Below, in pieces: positions 23,892 through 32,452 of a stretch of 64,000 nt of DNA (its first letter is position 1; the number at the start of each line of letters is the position of its first letter). A program made the position numbers and the translations under genes. Source of the DNA: Pseudomonas chlororaphis (lineage in GTDB: Bacteria > Pseudomonadota > Gammaproteobacteria > Pseudomonadales > Pseudomonadaceae). The notes under the pieces are model-generated. The model was not told where the DNA came from. It saw only the letters and a program-made list of their open reading frames with translations, and did no database searches. The DNA lies in assembly GCF_001921865.1 (NCBI RefSeq), contig NZ_MSCT01000020.1, positions 558,001 to 622,000 of the forward strand. The letters are read 5' to 3'.

Positions 23892-25619
23892 ATGCCTGCC
23901 ACCGCCTCCCCGCAACACCCCGATATCGAGTGCGACGTGCTGATCGTCGGCTCCGGCGCGGCCGGCCTCTCGACCGCCGTGACCGCCGCCTGGCATGGCC
24001 TGAAGGTCATAGTGGTGGAAAAGGACTCGGTGTTCGGCGGCGCCACCGCCTGGTCCGGCGGCTGGGCCTGGGTACCGTGCAACCCGCTGGCGCGGCGGGC
24101 CGGCATCGTCGAGGACGTGGAACTGCCGCGCACCTACCTGAAACACGAACTCGGCGACCGCTACCAGCCCGAACTGATCGAGGCCTTCCTCGAAGCCGGT
24201 CCGCGCATGGTGTCGTTCTTCGAGCGCCATACCGCGCTGCAATTCGCCGACGGCAACGCCATTGCCGATATCCACGGCGACACCCCGGGCGCCGGCACCG
24301 GCGGGCGCTCGGTGATCGCCGCGCCCTACGACGGCCGCCAGCTCGGCACGCTGCTCAAGCGCTTGCGCAAGACCCTGCGCGAAACCTCGTTCATCGGCAT
24401 GCCGATCATGGCTGGCGCCGACCTGGCGGCCTTCCTCAACCTGACGCGCTCGCTGCCCGCGGCCTGGCATGTGGGCAAACGCCTGGGCCGCCACTTGTGG
24501 GACCTCCTCATCCACCGCCGCGCCCTGCAACTGGTCAATGGCGTGGCGCTGGTGGCGCGCCTGGCCAAATCGGCGGAGGACCTGGGCGTACAGCTCTGGG
24601 AGTCGGCGCCGGTCATCGAACTACTGCGCGACGGCGACACGGTGACTGGGGCGGTGGTCAGCAGCGCCAACCGCGGGCCCCTGCGCATCCGCGCGCGCCG
24701 GGCCGTGGTGCTGGCGGCCGGCGGCTTCCCCAACGACATCGAACGGCGCAAGGCGCTGTTCCCGCGCACGCCCACCGGCCACGAACACCTGGCCCTGCCG
24801 CCGCAAGCCGTCGCCGGCGACGGCTTGCGCCTGGGGGAAAGCGTCGGCGCGCGGGTCAATACCGACCTGGAGTCGCCGGTGGCCTGGGCGCCGGTCTCGG
24901 CCGTGCCCTACAAGGACGGCAGTCGCGGGCATTTCCCGCACATCATCGAACGGGGCAAGCCGGGAGTCATCGGCGTGTTGCGCAACGGCCAGCGTTTCGT
25001 CAACGAGGCCGACGGTTACTACGACTATGTGCGGGCGATGGTCGCGGCCGTGCCCGAGGGCGAAGAAGTGGCGTCGTGGCTGATCTGCAGCCATGCCTTC
25101 CAGCGCCGCTACGGCCTGGGCATTTCCCGGCCGTTCCCGGTGCCGCTGGCGCCCTTGATCCGCAACGGCTACCTGAAGCGCGGCGAAAGCATCGAGGCGC
25201 TGGCCCTGGCCTGCGGCATCGAGGCAGACGGCTTGCGCGCTACCCTGGCGCACTACAACCGGCACGCCCGGCAAGGCGAGGACCCGCAGTTCGGCCGGGG
25301 CTCGACGCCCTACAACCGCAAGCAGGGCGACCCGCGCCAGCAACCCAACCCCTGCGTGGCACCCATCGAGCAGGGGCCGTTCTATGCGGTGAAAGTCCAG
25401 CCGGGCTGCTTCGGCACCTTCGCCGGGCTCAAGGTCAACGCCCACGCCCAGGTGCTCGACGGCCATGGCCAGCCGATCGCCGGCCTGTACGCCGCCGGCG
25501 CCGACATGGCCAGCATCATGGGCGGCCACTACCCCGCCGGCGGGATCAACCTCGGCCCGGCGCTGACCTTCGGCTACATCGCCGGCCGCCATATCGCCGG
25601 GGCCGAGGCTTACGAATAA
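23892..25619 (+). CDS. FAD-dependent dehydrogenase, 3-ketosteroid-Delta1-dehydrogenase-like
   Basis: This 575-residue flavoprotein of the fumarate reductase/KstD clan starts at 23892. The FAD-binding motif CDVLIVGSGAAGLSTAVTAA opens the protein, followed by VVEKDSVFGGATAWSGGWAW. The C-terminal GHYPAGGINLGPALTFGYIA copies the KstD pattern of a Tyr-containing loop plus the FAD-closing helix. Members insert a double bond next to a ring carbonyl. There is no signal peptide. Divergence from the IclR gene and proximity to pcaGH suggest desaturation of an alicyclic ketone on the way to an aromatic product. Substrate unproven. Confidence 0.85.
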   Translation: MPATASPQHPDIECDVLIVGSGAAGLSTAVTAAWHGLKVIVVEKDSVFGGATAWSGGWAWVPCNPLARRAGIVEDVELPRTYLKHELGDRYQPELIEAFLEAGPRMVSFFERHTALQFADGNAIADIHGDTPGAGTGGRSVIAAPYDGRQLGTLLKRLRKTLRETSFIGMPIMAGADLAAFLNLTRSLPAAWHVGKRLGRHLWDLLIHRRALQLVNGVALVARLAKSAEDLGVQLWESAPVIELLRDGDTVTGAVVSSANRGPLRIRARRAVVLAAGGFPNDIERRKALFPRTPTGHEHLALPPQAVAGDGLRLGESVGARVNTDLESPVAWAPVSAVPYKDGSRGHFPHIIERGKPGVIGVLRNGQRFVNEADGYYDYVRAMVAAVPEGEEVASWLICSHAFQRRYGLGISRPFPVPLAPLIRNGYLKRGESIEALALACGIEADGLRATLAHYNRHARQGEDPQFGRGSTPYNRKQGDPRQQPNPCVAPIEQGPFYAVKVQPGCFGTFAGLKVNAHAQVLDGHGQPIAGLYAAGADMASIMGGHYPAGGINLGPALTFGYIAGRHIAGAEAYE

Positions 25620-25680
25620 GGCGCTGATCGCCCGCGAAAGAGACGTGATCTTGAGATCGCTTGAAGGCCCTTCGGGCCTT

Positions 25681-25753
25681 GGCGCAGCCTTCGGCAGCGG
25701 CTACAGGAGCCGGAGACCCTGTAGCCGCTGCCAAGCCCGCGAGGCTGCGAACG
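25681..25753. repeat. Imperfect inverted repeat of the CAGCGGCTACAGG family
   Basis: GCGCAGCCTTCGGCAGCGGC followed by TACAGG is mirrored by CCTGTAGCCGCTGCCAAGCC. The arms form a hairpin between the convergent flavoprotein and pcaG genes. The same building block recurs at 22813, in each 257-bp unit of the 33355 array, at 35852-35993 and at about 46785. Confidence 0.7.
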
Positions 25754-25784
25754 GCTGAGCAGCAGCCGCAATACGGATGGCCCA

Positions 25785-26390
25785 TCAGAAATCGAAGAAC
25801 ACCGTCTCCGCTTCGCCCTGGATCCGGATATCGAAGCGGTACGCCCGCTGTCCGTCCACTTCGCAGGGATGGGCCAGCAGGGTTTCGCGGCGCTGCGGTT
25901 GCTCGATCAGGTTGAGCACCGGGCAGGCCGCGTTGGCCTCGGCCTCGTCGGCGAAATACAGGCGGGTCTGCAGGTGGATGTTGATCCCCCGGGCGAACAG
26001 CGACACGTTGATGTGCGGCGCCATCGGCACCCCAGCGGCATTCTTCACCACACCCGGCTTGACGGTGTGCAGCGTCCACTCGCCGGCATCGAAGGTGGTG
26101 GCGGTCCGGCCAAAGCTGTTGAAGGCTTTTTCCGAGTCGAACACCGGGTCGTAGACCCCCTCGTGGTCGGCCTGCCAGAACTCCAGGAACGAGTCGCGCA
26201 CCAGGTGGCCGTTGCCGTCATACACATGGCCGATCAGCAGGATCTTCTCGCCCCGGGCCTCGGGCGTGGCCATCCGGTTCCAGATTTCCTCGTTGCGGGT
26301 CGGGTTGCCCGCGGCGGCCAGGGCCAGGCCGATGTGCACGTAAGGGCCGGCCGTTTGCGAAGGGGTTTCAGGCAGCAATTGGATAGGCAT
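25785..26390 (-). CDS. pcaG: Protocatechuate 3,4-dioxygenase alpha subunit
   Basis: This 201-residue subunit of the non-heme Fe(III) intradiol dioxygenase cleaves protocatechuate to 3-carboxy-cis,cis-muconate. The intradiol fold motifs LLIGHVYDGNGHLVRDSFLE and MAPHINVSLFARGINIHLQT are present. As expected for the alpha chain, the iron-ligand tyrosines are not all kept. RBS AGGAG lies before the ATG. It is 10 bp downstream of pcaH, forming the alpha-beta pair. Confidence 0.96.
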   Translation of the reverse strand: MPIQLLPETPSQTAGPYVHIGLALAAAGNPTRNEEIWNRMATPEARGEKILLIGHVYDGNGHLVRDSFLEFWQADHEGVYDPVFDSEKAFNSFGRTATTFDAGEWTLHTVKPGVVKNAAGVPMAPHINVSLFARGINIHLQTRLYFADEAEANAACPVLNLIEQPQRRETLLAHPCEVDGQRAYRFDIRIQGEAETVFFDF

Positions 26391-26400
26391 GGCGGGCTCC

Positions 26401-27120
26401 TCAGCAATTCTCGAAGTGGGTCTTGCGCTGGCCGCGCAGCACGATGTCGAAGCGGTAGGCCAGGCAGTCCATCGGGTTGGCGCCGCCCATGTCCAGCCGC
26501 GCGATCAGGCTCTGCACGGCCTCCGGGTTGGTGATTGACTTGACGATCGGGCACAGCGGAATCAGCGGGTCGCCTTCGAAATACAGCTGGGTGATCAGCC
26601 GTGTGGCAATCGACGGGCCGCTGATGGAGACGTGGATATGCGCCGGACGCCAGTCGTTCGGGCCGTTGCGCCACGGGTACGGGCCGGGCTTGATGGTGCG
26701 GAAGCTGTAGTAGCCGTCGCGGTCGGTGAGGGCCCGGCCGACGCCGCCGAAGTTCGGGTCCAGGGGCGCCAGGTAACGGTCGTTCTTGTGCCGGTAGCGA
26801 CCGCCGGCGTTGGCTTGCCAGATCTCTACCAGGGTGTGGGGAATCGGCTTGCCGTACTGGTCGCAGACGCGGCCGGCGAGGACGATCCGCTCGCCCACCG
26901 GCAAACCGCCGTTGTTGAAGTTGAGCAGCAGGTCGTTGTCGAAACGCCCGAATTTCAGATGGGAAAAGTCCGGGCCGCCGGTTTCGCTCGCCGATTGCGG
27001 GATGCTCACCAGCGCCTGGCGCGGCGAACGGGCCACGGAGGTCTTGTAGTCGGGGGTCAGGGCCTTGGGATGCCAATTACGGTCACGGATGACGAAGCGA
27101 CTGCTGTCTGCATCAGACAT
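26401..27120 (-). CDS. pcaH: Protocatechuate 3,4-dioxygenase beta subunit
   Basis: This 239-residue catalytic subunit supplies the ferric iron ligands Tyr109 (GGRYRHKN), Tyr148 (GPYPWRNG), His161 and His163 (PAHIHVSISG), one position off the classical P. putida numbering. The family N-terminus (WHPKALTPDYKTSVARSPRQ) is complete. An AGGAG ribosome site precedes the ATG. The gene lies 103 bp downstream of pcaQ, and a PcaQ-type box lies about 100 bp upstream of its ATG. Confidence 0.97.
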   Translation of the reverse strand: MSDADSSRFVIRDRNWHPKALTPDYKTSVARSPRQALVSIPQSASETGGPDFSHLKFGRFDNDLLLNFNNGGLPVGERIVLAGRVCDQYGKPIPHTLVEIWQANAGGRYRHKNDRYLAPLDPNFGGVGRALTDRDGYYSFRTIKPGPYPWRNGPNDWRPAHIHVSISGPSIATRLITQLYFEGDPLIPLCPIVKSITNPEAVQSLIARLDMGGANPMDCLAYRFDIVLRGQRKTHFENC

Positions 27121-27211
27121 GTCGTTCTCCTGTTGTTTGATTTATGGAGCACAGCCCACGCAGTTTCAAACAAAAGATGCCCGACGAATATTGAAAAGCC
27201 GCCCTCCATGC

Positions 27212-27227
27212 ATAACCGAAAGGTTAT
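27212..27227. promoter_or_regulatory. PcaQ box upstream of pcaH
   Basis: ATAACC-GAAA-GGTTAT fits the PcaQ-binding consensus ATAACC-N4-GGTTAA known from rhizobial pca operons, with one mismatch. It sits about 92-107 bp upstream of the pcaH ATG and physically overlaps the stop codon (27224-27226) of pcaQ. Confidence 0.75.
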
Positions 27228-28153
27228 GGATAACGCCCTTCGCGATAAGCCTGCCCCACCTCCCGCAGCACCTCGACGCACCACTGCGCCGCCAGCGACA
27301 GCGGCAGGCTGGCGTTGCTGCAGATGCCTACCGAGCCGCCCGGCTCGCGCTGCCCGAGGTCGATTTCTCGCAATTCGCCGTTGGCCAGGTCCAGGCGCAC
27401 CGCGTCCAGCGGGGCGATCCACAGCGCGTCGCTGGATAACGCATAACGCCGGCTCAGGGCCACCGAGAGGGTTTCCAGGCGCTGGCGCGATTGGCTGATG
27501 CCGCACTGCACGAACAGGCTGTCGGCGAACTTGCGGATGGTGGTGCCGGCCAGCGGCAGGACCAGCGGAAAGCGCTGCACGGCATCGCGCTCCAGCGCCC
27601 CTTGCAGCAACGGATGATCGGGGCGCGCCACCAGGGTCATGGACTCGCTGTACAGGTGCTCGAAACTCAGGCCCTGGATCTGCGGGCTGTCGGTCATGCG
27701 CCCGACCACCAGGTCGACGTCGCCAACCCGCAGTTGCGACAGCAGGTAGGCGCTGGGCCCGGTGACCACGCTCACCGCCAGCGCCGAATGCCGTTCGTGC
27801 AGGCGCCGCACCACTTCCGGCAGCAGCAGGCTTTCGGCGGTCGAGAGCACGCCGAGGCGCACCACCCCGGCGGCGTATTCGCCGCCGCGCAACGTGCTCA
27901 CCCCTTCGCGCAGCGCCTGCACCGAAGGTCCGGCGTAGCGCAGGAAGGCCAGGCCGGCCTCGGTCAGGCTGAGCCCGGCCTTGCTCCGGGCGAACAGCCG
28001 GGTGTCGAGCAACTCCTCCAGTTCCTTGAGGGTTTTCGACATCGCCGGCTGGCTCACCGCAAGCACATCCGCGGCCCGCGCCAGGCTGCCCTGGCGAGAC
28101 ATTTCAAGAAAACATACGAGGTGACGGAATTTGATGCGGGTATCGATGTTCAA
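27224..28153 (-). CDS. pcaQ: LysR-family activator PcaQ
   Basis: This 309-residue regulator activates pca genes in response to beta-carboxy-muconate-type inducers. The N-terminal helix-turn-helix covers RHLVCFLEMSRQGSLARAAD and VLAVSQPAMSKTLKELEELL; an effector domain follows. The conserved PcaQ N-terminus (NIDTRIKFRHLVCFLE) begins at a TTG codon at 28153, which I take as the start. An in-frame ATG at 28213 would add a 20-residue tail not typical of the family. It is encoded upstream of pcaHG on the same strand rather than divergently. Confidence 0.88.
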   Translation of the reverse strand: MNIDTRIKFRHLVCFLEMSRQGSLARAADVLAVSQPAMSKTLKELEELLDTRLFARSKAGLSLTEAGLAFLRYAGPSVQALREGVSTLRGGEYAAGVVRLGVLSTAESLLLPEVVRRLHERHSALAVSVVTGPSAYLLSQLRVGDVDLVVGRMTDSPQIQGLSFEHLYSESMTLVARPDHPLLQGALERDAVQRFPLVLPLAGTTIRKFADSLFVQCGISQSRQRLETLSVALSRRYALSSDALWIAPLDAVRLDLANGELREIDLGQREPGGSVGICSNASLPLSLAAQWCVEVLREVGQAYREGRYP

Positions 28154-28292
28154 AGGAGGCCCCGGATGTGTCGCAACAGAGTCGATGCGGCTGCGGGCAA
28201 TGGTAGCGCGCATGCAAAAGGCTGACGACCGGACTGGCGCCAGCCCTACTCACCAGCAACACTGATCAGCAAATAAGACGAGGATTCACCCC

Positions 28293-29183
28293 ATGCTTTG
28301 GAAGAAAGGACGGCGCAGCGACAACGTGGTGGATGCTCGCGACGACAGTGGCGGCGGTGGCGGCGGCCTGCGTTTCGGCGGCGGCAAGGGCCTGAGCCTG
28401 ACCGCGATCATCCTGATCGTCGGCATCGGCTGGGTCACCGGCCAGGACCCGATGCAGATTCTCGGGCAGCTCGCCGGGCAGATGGACCAGTCCTCGGCGC
28501 CCGCCACCACCCAGACCCGCCAGGCGCCGCCGGCCAACGACGAGCAGGCGGAGTTCGTGCGCTCCATCCTCGGCGATACCGAAGACACGTGGGGCCAGAT
28601 CTTCCAGCAGGCCGGCCGCTCCTACCAGCAACCCAAGCTCATCCTGTTCCGCGGCCGGGTCAATTCCGCCTGCGGCTCGGCGACCTCCGCCACCGGCCCG
28701 TTCTATTGCCCGGCCGACCAGCAGGTCTACCTGGACATGGACTTCTTCCGCGAGATGGAGCAGCGCTTCTCGGCGGCCGGCGACTTCGCCCAGGCCTATG
28801 TGATCGCCCACGAAATCGGCCACCACGTGCAGACCCTGCTGGGCGTCTCGGCGAAAATCCAGGCGGCCCGCCAACAGGGCCGGCAGATGGAAGGCGACGG
28901 CGGCCTGCTGGTGCGCCAGGAACTGCAGGCCGACTGCCTGGCCGGCGTCTGGGCCAACCATGCGCAGAAACGCCTGAATTGGCTGGAACCGGGGGATATC
29001 GAAGAGGCCCTGAACGCCGCCAACGCCATCGGCGACGACCGCCTGCAGCAACAAGGCCAGGGCCGCGTGGTGCCGGACTCCTTCACCCACGGTACTTCGG
29101 CGCAACGGGTGCGCTGGTTCAAGGCCGGTTTCAATCAGGGCCAGATCGGCCAGTGCGACACCTTCGCGGCGAAGAGTCTGTGA
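28293..29183 (+). CDS. Neutral zinc metallopeptidase, YpfJ family
   Basis: This 296-residue YpfJ-type (DUF343/putative neutral zinc metallopeptidase) protein has an N-terminal cytoplasmic segment with GGGGGGLRFGGGKG and one membrane helix (LSLTAIILIVGIGWVTG), which anchors the catalytic domain. The zinc motif HEIGHH lies at His173-Glu174-His177, preceded by the family signature FYCPADQQVYLDMDFF; later ELQADCLAGVWANHA provides the third ligand region. Function in bacteria is not well known. The stop overlaps the following hydrolase start (TGATG), which implies cotranscription. Confidence 0.92.
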   Translation: MLWKKGRRSDNVVDARDDSGGGGGGLRFGGGKGLSLTAIILIVGIGWVTGQDPMQILGQLAGQMDQSSAPATTQTRQAPPANDEQAEFVRSILGDTEDTWGQIFQQAGRSYQQPKLILFRGRVNSACGSATSATGPFYCPADQQVYLDMDFFREMEQRFSAAGDFAQAYVIAHEIGHHVQTLLGVSAKIQAARQQGRQMEGDGGLLVRQELQADCLAGVWANHAQKRLNWLEPGDIEEALNAANAIGDDRLQQQGQGRVVPDSFTHGTSAQRVRWFKAGFNQGQIGQCDTFAAKSL

Positions 29184-30160
29184 TGCGCCGGGCATGGGCG
29201 CTGCTGACGTTATGGATGATCTGCGCGGGCGCGCAGGCAGCGGAACACGGGGTCAAGAGCGTCAGCCCGGCGCGGCTGGCCATCGACGGCAGCGAACTGG
29301 CCGTCGGCCTGAGCCAGGACTGGCAAAAACCGCTGCCCGAGGTCCAGCGAGCACTGATCATCGTCCACGGACGCTTGCGCAATGCCCAGACCTACCTGCA
29401 CAGCGCCGAACAGGCCGCCAGCCAGGCCGGGCAAAGCGCCCGCACCCTGGTGGTCGCCCCGCAGTTTCTCAACCAGAGCGATGTCGAGCGCAACGCGCTG
29501 CCGACCTCGCTGCTGCGCTGGCAGGGCAATGACTGGATGGCCGGCGAGCCGGCCAGCGGGCCCAAGCCCGTGAGCTCCTACTCGGTCCTGGATGCCATCA
29601 TCACCCGGCTCAGCGATCGCCGGCAGTTCCCCGCCCTGACCGAGATCGTCATCGCCGGCCACTCCGGCGGCGCCCAGGTGGTGCAGCGCTTCGCCCTGCT
29701 CGGCCAGCACCATCCGACCCTGGAGGACGACGGCATCGCGTTGCGCTACGTGATCGCCAACCCGTCGTCCTATGCCTACTTCGACGAGCAGCGCCCGGTG
29801 AAGGTCGATGCCGGCGCCTGCCCCGGTTTCAACAACTGGAAATACGGCCTGCTCAAGCTGCCCGCCTATGCCGCCGGCCAGACCCCGCAGCAACTGGAGC
29901 AGAGCTACATCAAGCGCGATATCACCTACCTGCTGGGCAAGCAGGACACCGACCCGCACCACCCGGCGCTGGACACCAGCTGCGCCGCCGAAGCCCAGGG
30001 CGCCTACCGGCTGGTGCGCGGGCACAACTTCTTCGACTACCTGAAGCAGCGCCATCCCCAGGGGTTGCAGCAACAATTGATCGAAGTGCCCGGGGTCGGG
30101 CATGACGGCGACAAGATGTTCACCTCGCCCGAAGGGCAGAAGGCGCTGTTCGGCCAGTAA
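29183..30160 (+). CDS. Secreted alpha/beta hydrolase
   Basis: This 325-residue protein has a signal peptide (MRRAWALLTLWMICAGAQAA). The alpha/beta-hydrolase nucleophile elbow is VIAGHSGGAQVV with Ser161. Earlier, ALIIVHGRLRNAQTY gives the oxyanion-hole HG pair, and the C-terminal VPGVGHDGDKMF carries the likely catalytic His. It is probably periplasmic. The start at 29183 overlaps the YpfJ stop. Substrate cannot be inferred; a role in lipid or polyester turnover is possible. Confidence 0.85.
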   Translation: MRRAWALLTLWMICAGAQAAEHGVKSVSPARLAIDGSELAVGLSQDWQKPLPEVQRALIIVHGRLRNAQTYLHSAEQAASQAGQSARTLVVAPQFLNQSDVERNALPTSLLRWQGNDWMAGEPASGPKPVSSYSVLDAIITRLSDRRQFPALTEIVIAGHSGGAQVVQRFALLGQHHPTLEDDGIALRYVIANPSSYAYFDEQRPVKVDAGACPGFNNWKYGLLKLPAYAAGQTPQQLEQSYIKRDITYLLGKQDTDPHHPALDTSCAAEAQGAYRLVRGHNFFDYLKQRHPQGLQQQLIEVPGVGHDGDKMFTSPEGQKALFGQ

Positions 30161-30177
30161 GTACGTTGGGTAGGACG

Positions 30178-30246
30178 CTATCGCGAGCAAGCTCGCTCCT
30201 GCAGGGGAATGCAAAGGTCTGCAGGAGCGGGCTTGCTCGCGATGGC
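30178..30246. repeat. REP doublet
   Basis: CTATCGCGAGCAAGCTCGCT and its inverted mate ending GGCTTGCTCGCGATGG occupy the gap between the convergent hydrolase and HAD genes. Confidence 0.85.
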
Positions 30247-30248
30247 TT

Positions 30249-30842
30249 TCAAGCCGCCAACATTCTTTGCAGCGCGCCGCAATCCTCGGCATGCCAGTCG
30301 GTCAGCTCCGGCCAGGGGTTATCCGGCAGGTTCACCAGCACCGTGTGGGTGCCCGCCGCACGACCGCAGTCGAGGTCGAAGCGGTAGTCGCCGACCATGA
30401 CCATCTCCCCAGGCGCCACGCCCCAGGCCGCGGCCAGTTTCAGCAGACCGCCGGGATGAGGCTTGGGCGGCGCCTCGTCGCGCCCCAGTACGTCGTCGAC
30501 GGCAAAGCAGTCGGCCAGGCCGATGGCTTCCAGGGTGACATGGGCCAGCTCCCGCGCATTGCGGGTCAGGATCCCCAGGCGATAGCCCCGCGCCGCCAGC
30601 TCGCGCACCAGCTCCACCGCGCCCGGCGCCGGGCGCGAACCCAGGGCCAGGTCGCGCTCGTGCTCCAGCAGCCAGGCGTGTTTCGCCGCGGCTTCGGCGG
30701 CGGGCAAGGCCGCCAGGTGGGTGAGGATGTCGTGTTCCGGCGGGATCGCCAGCGCTTCGCGGATGGCCGCGAAATCATGCACGGCCACTGTCAGGGTGCC
30801 GTCCATGTCGAATACCCAGTGACGAACCTCGGCCAGGCTCAT
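30249..30842 (-). CDS. HAD-family hydrolase (phosphatase, Gph/YjjG-like)
   Basis: This 197-residue HAD subfamily IA hydrolase starts at 30842. Motif I is HWVFDMDGTLT (nucleophile Asp, acid/base Asp), motif II ILTRNA, motif III KPHPGGLLKL and motif IV MVMVGDYRFDLDCGRAAG. A small helical cap covers about residues 20-85. It overlaps the tesB stop by 4 bp (ATGA) and is probably cotranscribed with it. Substrate unknown; phosphoglycolate or sugar phosphate are typical for the group. Confidence 0.9.
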   Translation of the reverse strand: MSLAEVRHWVFDMDGTLTVAVHDFAAIREALAIPPEHDILTHLAALPAAEAAAKHAWLLEHERDLALGSRPAPGAVELVRELAARGYRLGILTRNARELAHVTLEAIGLADCFAVDDVLGRDEAPPKPHPGGLLKLAAAWGVAPGEMVMVGDYRFDLDCGRAAGTHTVLVNLPDNPWPELTDWHAEDCGALQRMLAA

Positions 30843-31708
30843 GCCCAGTCCTTGCGATGGCGGATCAGGCCTTCCTGGGTCACCGAGGCCACCAATTGGC
30901 CGGCGCGGTTGAACACGCTGCCGCGGGAGAAACCGCGGGAATTGCCGGCCCACGGGCTGTCCATGGCGTACAGCAGCCAGTCGTCGGCGCGCAGGTCGGC
31001 ATGGAACCACAGGGCGTGATCGAGGCTGGCGACCTGCATGTCTTTCTGCCACACCGACTTGCCGTGGGGCAGCAGCGAGGTGGTCAGCAGACCGAAGTCC
31101 GAGGCGTAGGCCAGCAGGTATTTGTGCAGCGCGGGCAGGTCCGGCAGGCTGCCGTCGGCGCGGAACCAGACGTACTTGACCGGGTCCGCCGGCTGCGGGT
31201 TGTAGGGGTCCTTCTCAGTCACCGGGCGCACTTCGATCGGCTTGGGGCACAACAGCTTTTCGCGCATGTGCTCAGGGATCAGGTGCGCGCGCTGCTGGGT
31301 GATCTCCAGTTCCGACGGCAGGTTTTCCGGGCCGACCACCTGGGGCATGGCGTTCTGGTGCTCGAAACCTTCCTCGTCATACTGGAACGAGGCGCTGCAG
31401 GTGAAGATCGGGTTGCCCTTCTGGATCGCCGTCACCCGGCGAGTACTGAAACTGCCGCCGTCGCGTACCCGGTCGACCTGGTACACCACCGGCAGCGCGG
31501 CGTCGCCCGGACGCAGGAAATAACCGTGCAGCGAATGCACATGGCGGGCGTCTTCGACCGTCTGGCTGGCCGCGGACAGGGACTGGCCCAACACCTGGCC
31601 GCCAAACAGCTGACGGAAGCCCAGGTCCTGGCTGCGACCGCGAAACAGGTTTTCCTCGATCGGTTCCAGGGTCAACAGGTCGACCAGATCATCCAACACT
31701 TGGCTCAT
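30839..31708 (-). CDS. tesB: Acyl-CoA thioesterase II
   Basis: This 289-residue double-hotdog thioesterase hydrolyses medium- and long-chain acyl-CoA. The N-terminus (LTLEPIEENLFRGRSQDLGF followed by QLFGGQVLGQSLSAA), the conserved HSLHGYFLRPGD, and the C-terminal SLDHALWFHADLRADDWLLY with the GFSRGSVFNRAGQLVASVTQ end match TesB along the full length. It is followed by the overlapping HAD gene. Confidence 0.95.
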   Translation of the reverse strand: MSQVLDDLVDLLTLEPIEENLFRGRSQDLGFRQLFGGQVLGQSLSAASQTVEDARHVHSLHGYFLRPGDAALPVVYQVDRVRDGGSFSTRRVTAIQKGNPIFTCSASFQYDEEGFEHQNAMPQVVGPENLPSELEITQQRAHLIPEHMREKLLCPKPIEVRPVTEKDPYNPQPADPVKYVWFRADGSLPDLPALHKYLLAYASDFGLLTTSLLPHGKSVWQKDMQVASLDHALWFHADLRADDWLLYAMDSPWAGNSRGFSRGSVFNRAGQLVASVTQEGLIRHRKDWA

Positions 31709-31808
31709 TCAGACTCTCCTCACACAGAGCAATGCCGCGCAGTCATGGCTGGCGCGGTCGATTCAATCAGATTCACGCAACGGGCCCATTCCAGATGCCC
31801 CCGGCCTG

Positions 31809-32378
31809 CTATCCATGCAAGGTTTCCAACCATTGTTCGCGGTTGATGCGATACAGCACATGATGACGCAGTGGATGCTCGCTGCCGAGCTTCGGGTGTT
31901 GAAAATCGTCATCCGGGTCGTGTTGCATGCCGATGGCTTGCATGACCTTCTGCGACGGCAGGTTGCCGGCGGTGGTGAAGGCGACGATTTCCTGCAGTGC
32001 CAGCCGATCGAAACCGCAGCGCAGCGCGGTCCAGGCCGCTTCGCTGGCATAGCCCAGGCCCCAGTGCTCGCGCGCCAGGCGCCAGCCGATTTCCACCGCC
32101 GGGGTAAAAGGCGCCTCGAAGCCCACCGTGCCCAGCCCGGTAAAGCCGATAAAGGCGCCGGTGTCCTTGCGCTCCAGCGCCCACAGGCCAAAGCCGTGCT
32201 CGGCGAAATGCCCGCGAATCCGCCCGATCAGCGCCGCGCTTTCCAGGCGGCTCAGGGGCGCCGGAAAGTAACGCATGACCTGCGGGTCGGCGCACATCTG
32301 CGCGAACGCCGGCAAATCCTCGTCGCGCCACTGGCGCAACAGCAGTCGAGCGCTCTCGAGTTGCAGTATCGGCTCCAT
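31809..32378 (-). CDS. GNAT-family N-acetyltransferase (RimJ/RimL type)
   Basis: This 189-residue acetyltransferase begins MEPILQLESARLLLRQWRDE. The start at 32378 is chosen because it follows a strong GGAGGGG site; ATGs a few codons upstream lie within or before that site. The LLLRQWRDEDLPAFAQM opening and the acetyl-CoA region HWGLGYASEAAWTALRCG are typical of RimJ/RimL-like enzymes that modify protein N-termini or small amines. It stands alone, convergent with nothing and divergent from the deacetylase-like gene. Confidence 0.88.
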   Translation of the reverse strand: MEPILQLESARLLLRQWRDEDLPAFAQMCADPQVMRYFPAPLSRLESAALIGRIRGHFAEHGFGLWALERKDTGAFIGFTGLGTVGFEAPFTPAVEIGWRLAREHWGLGYASEAAWTALRCGFDRLALQEIVAFTTAGNLPSQKVMQAIGMQHDPDDDFQHPKLGSEHPLRHHVLYRINREQWLETLHG

Positions 32379-32452
32379 CGTCCCCTCCATTTCCATGCGT
32401 GCCAGTCTACATCGCTGGTAGGATCCTTTTCGGATTCCTACATGAAATTGCC

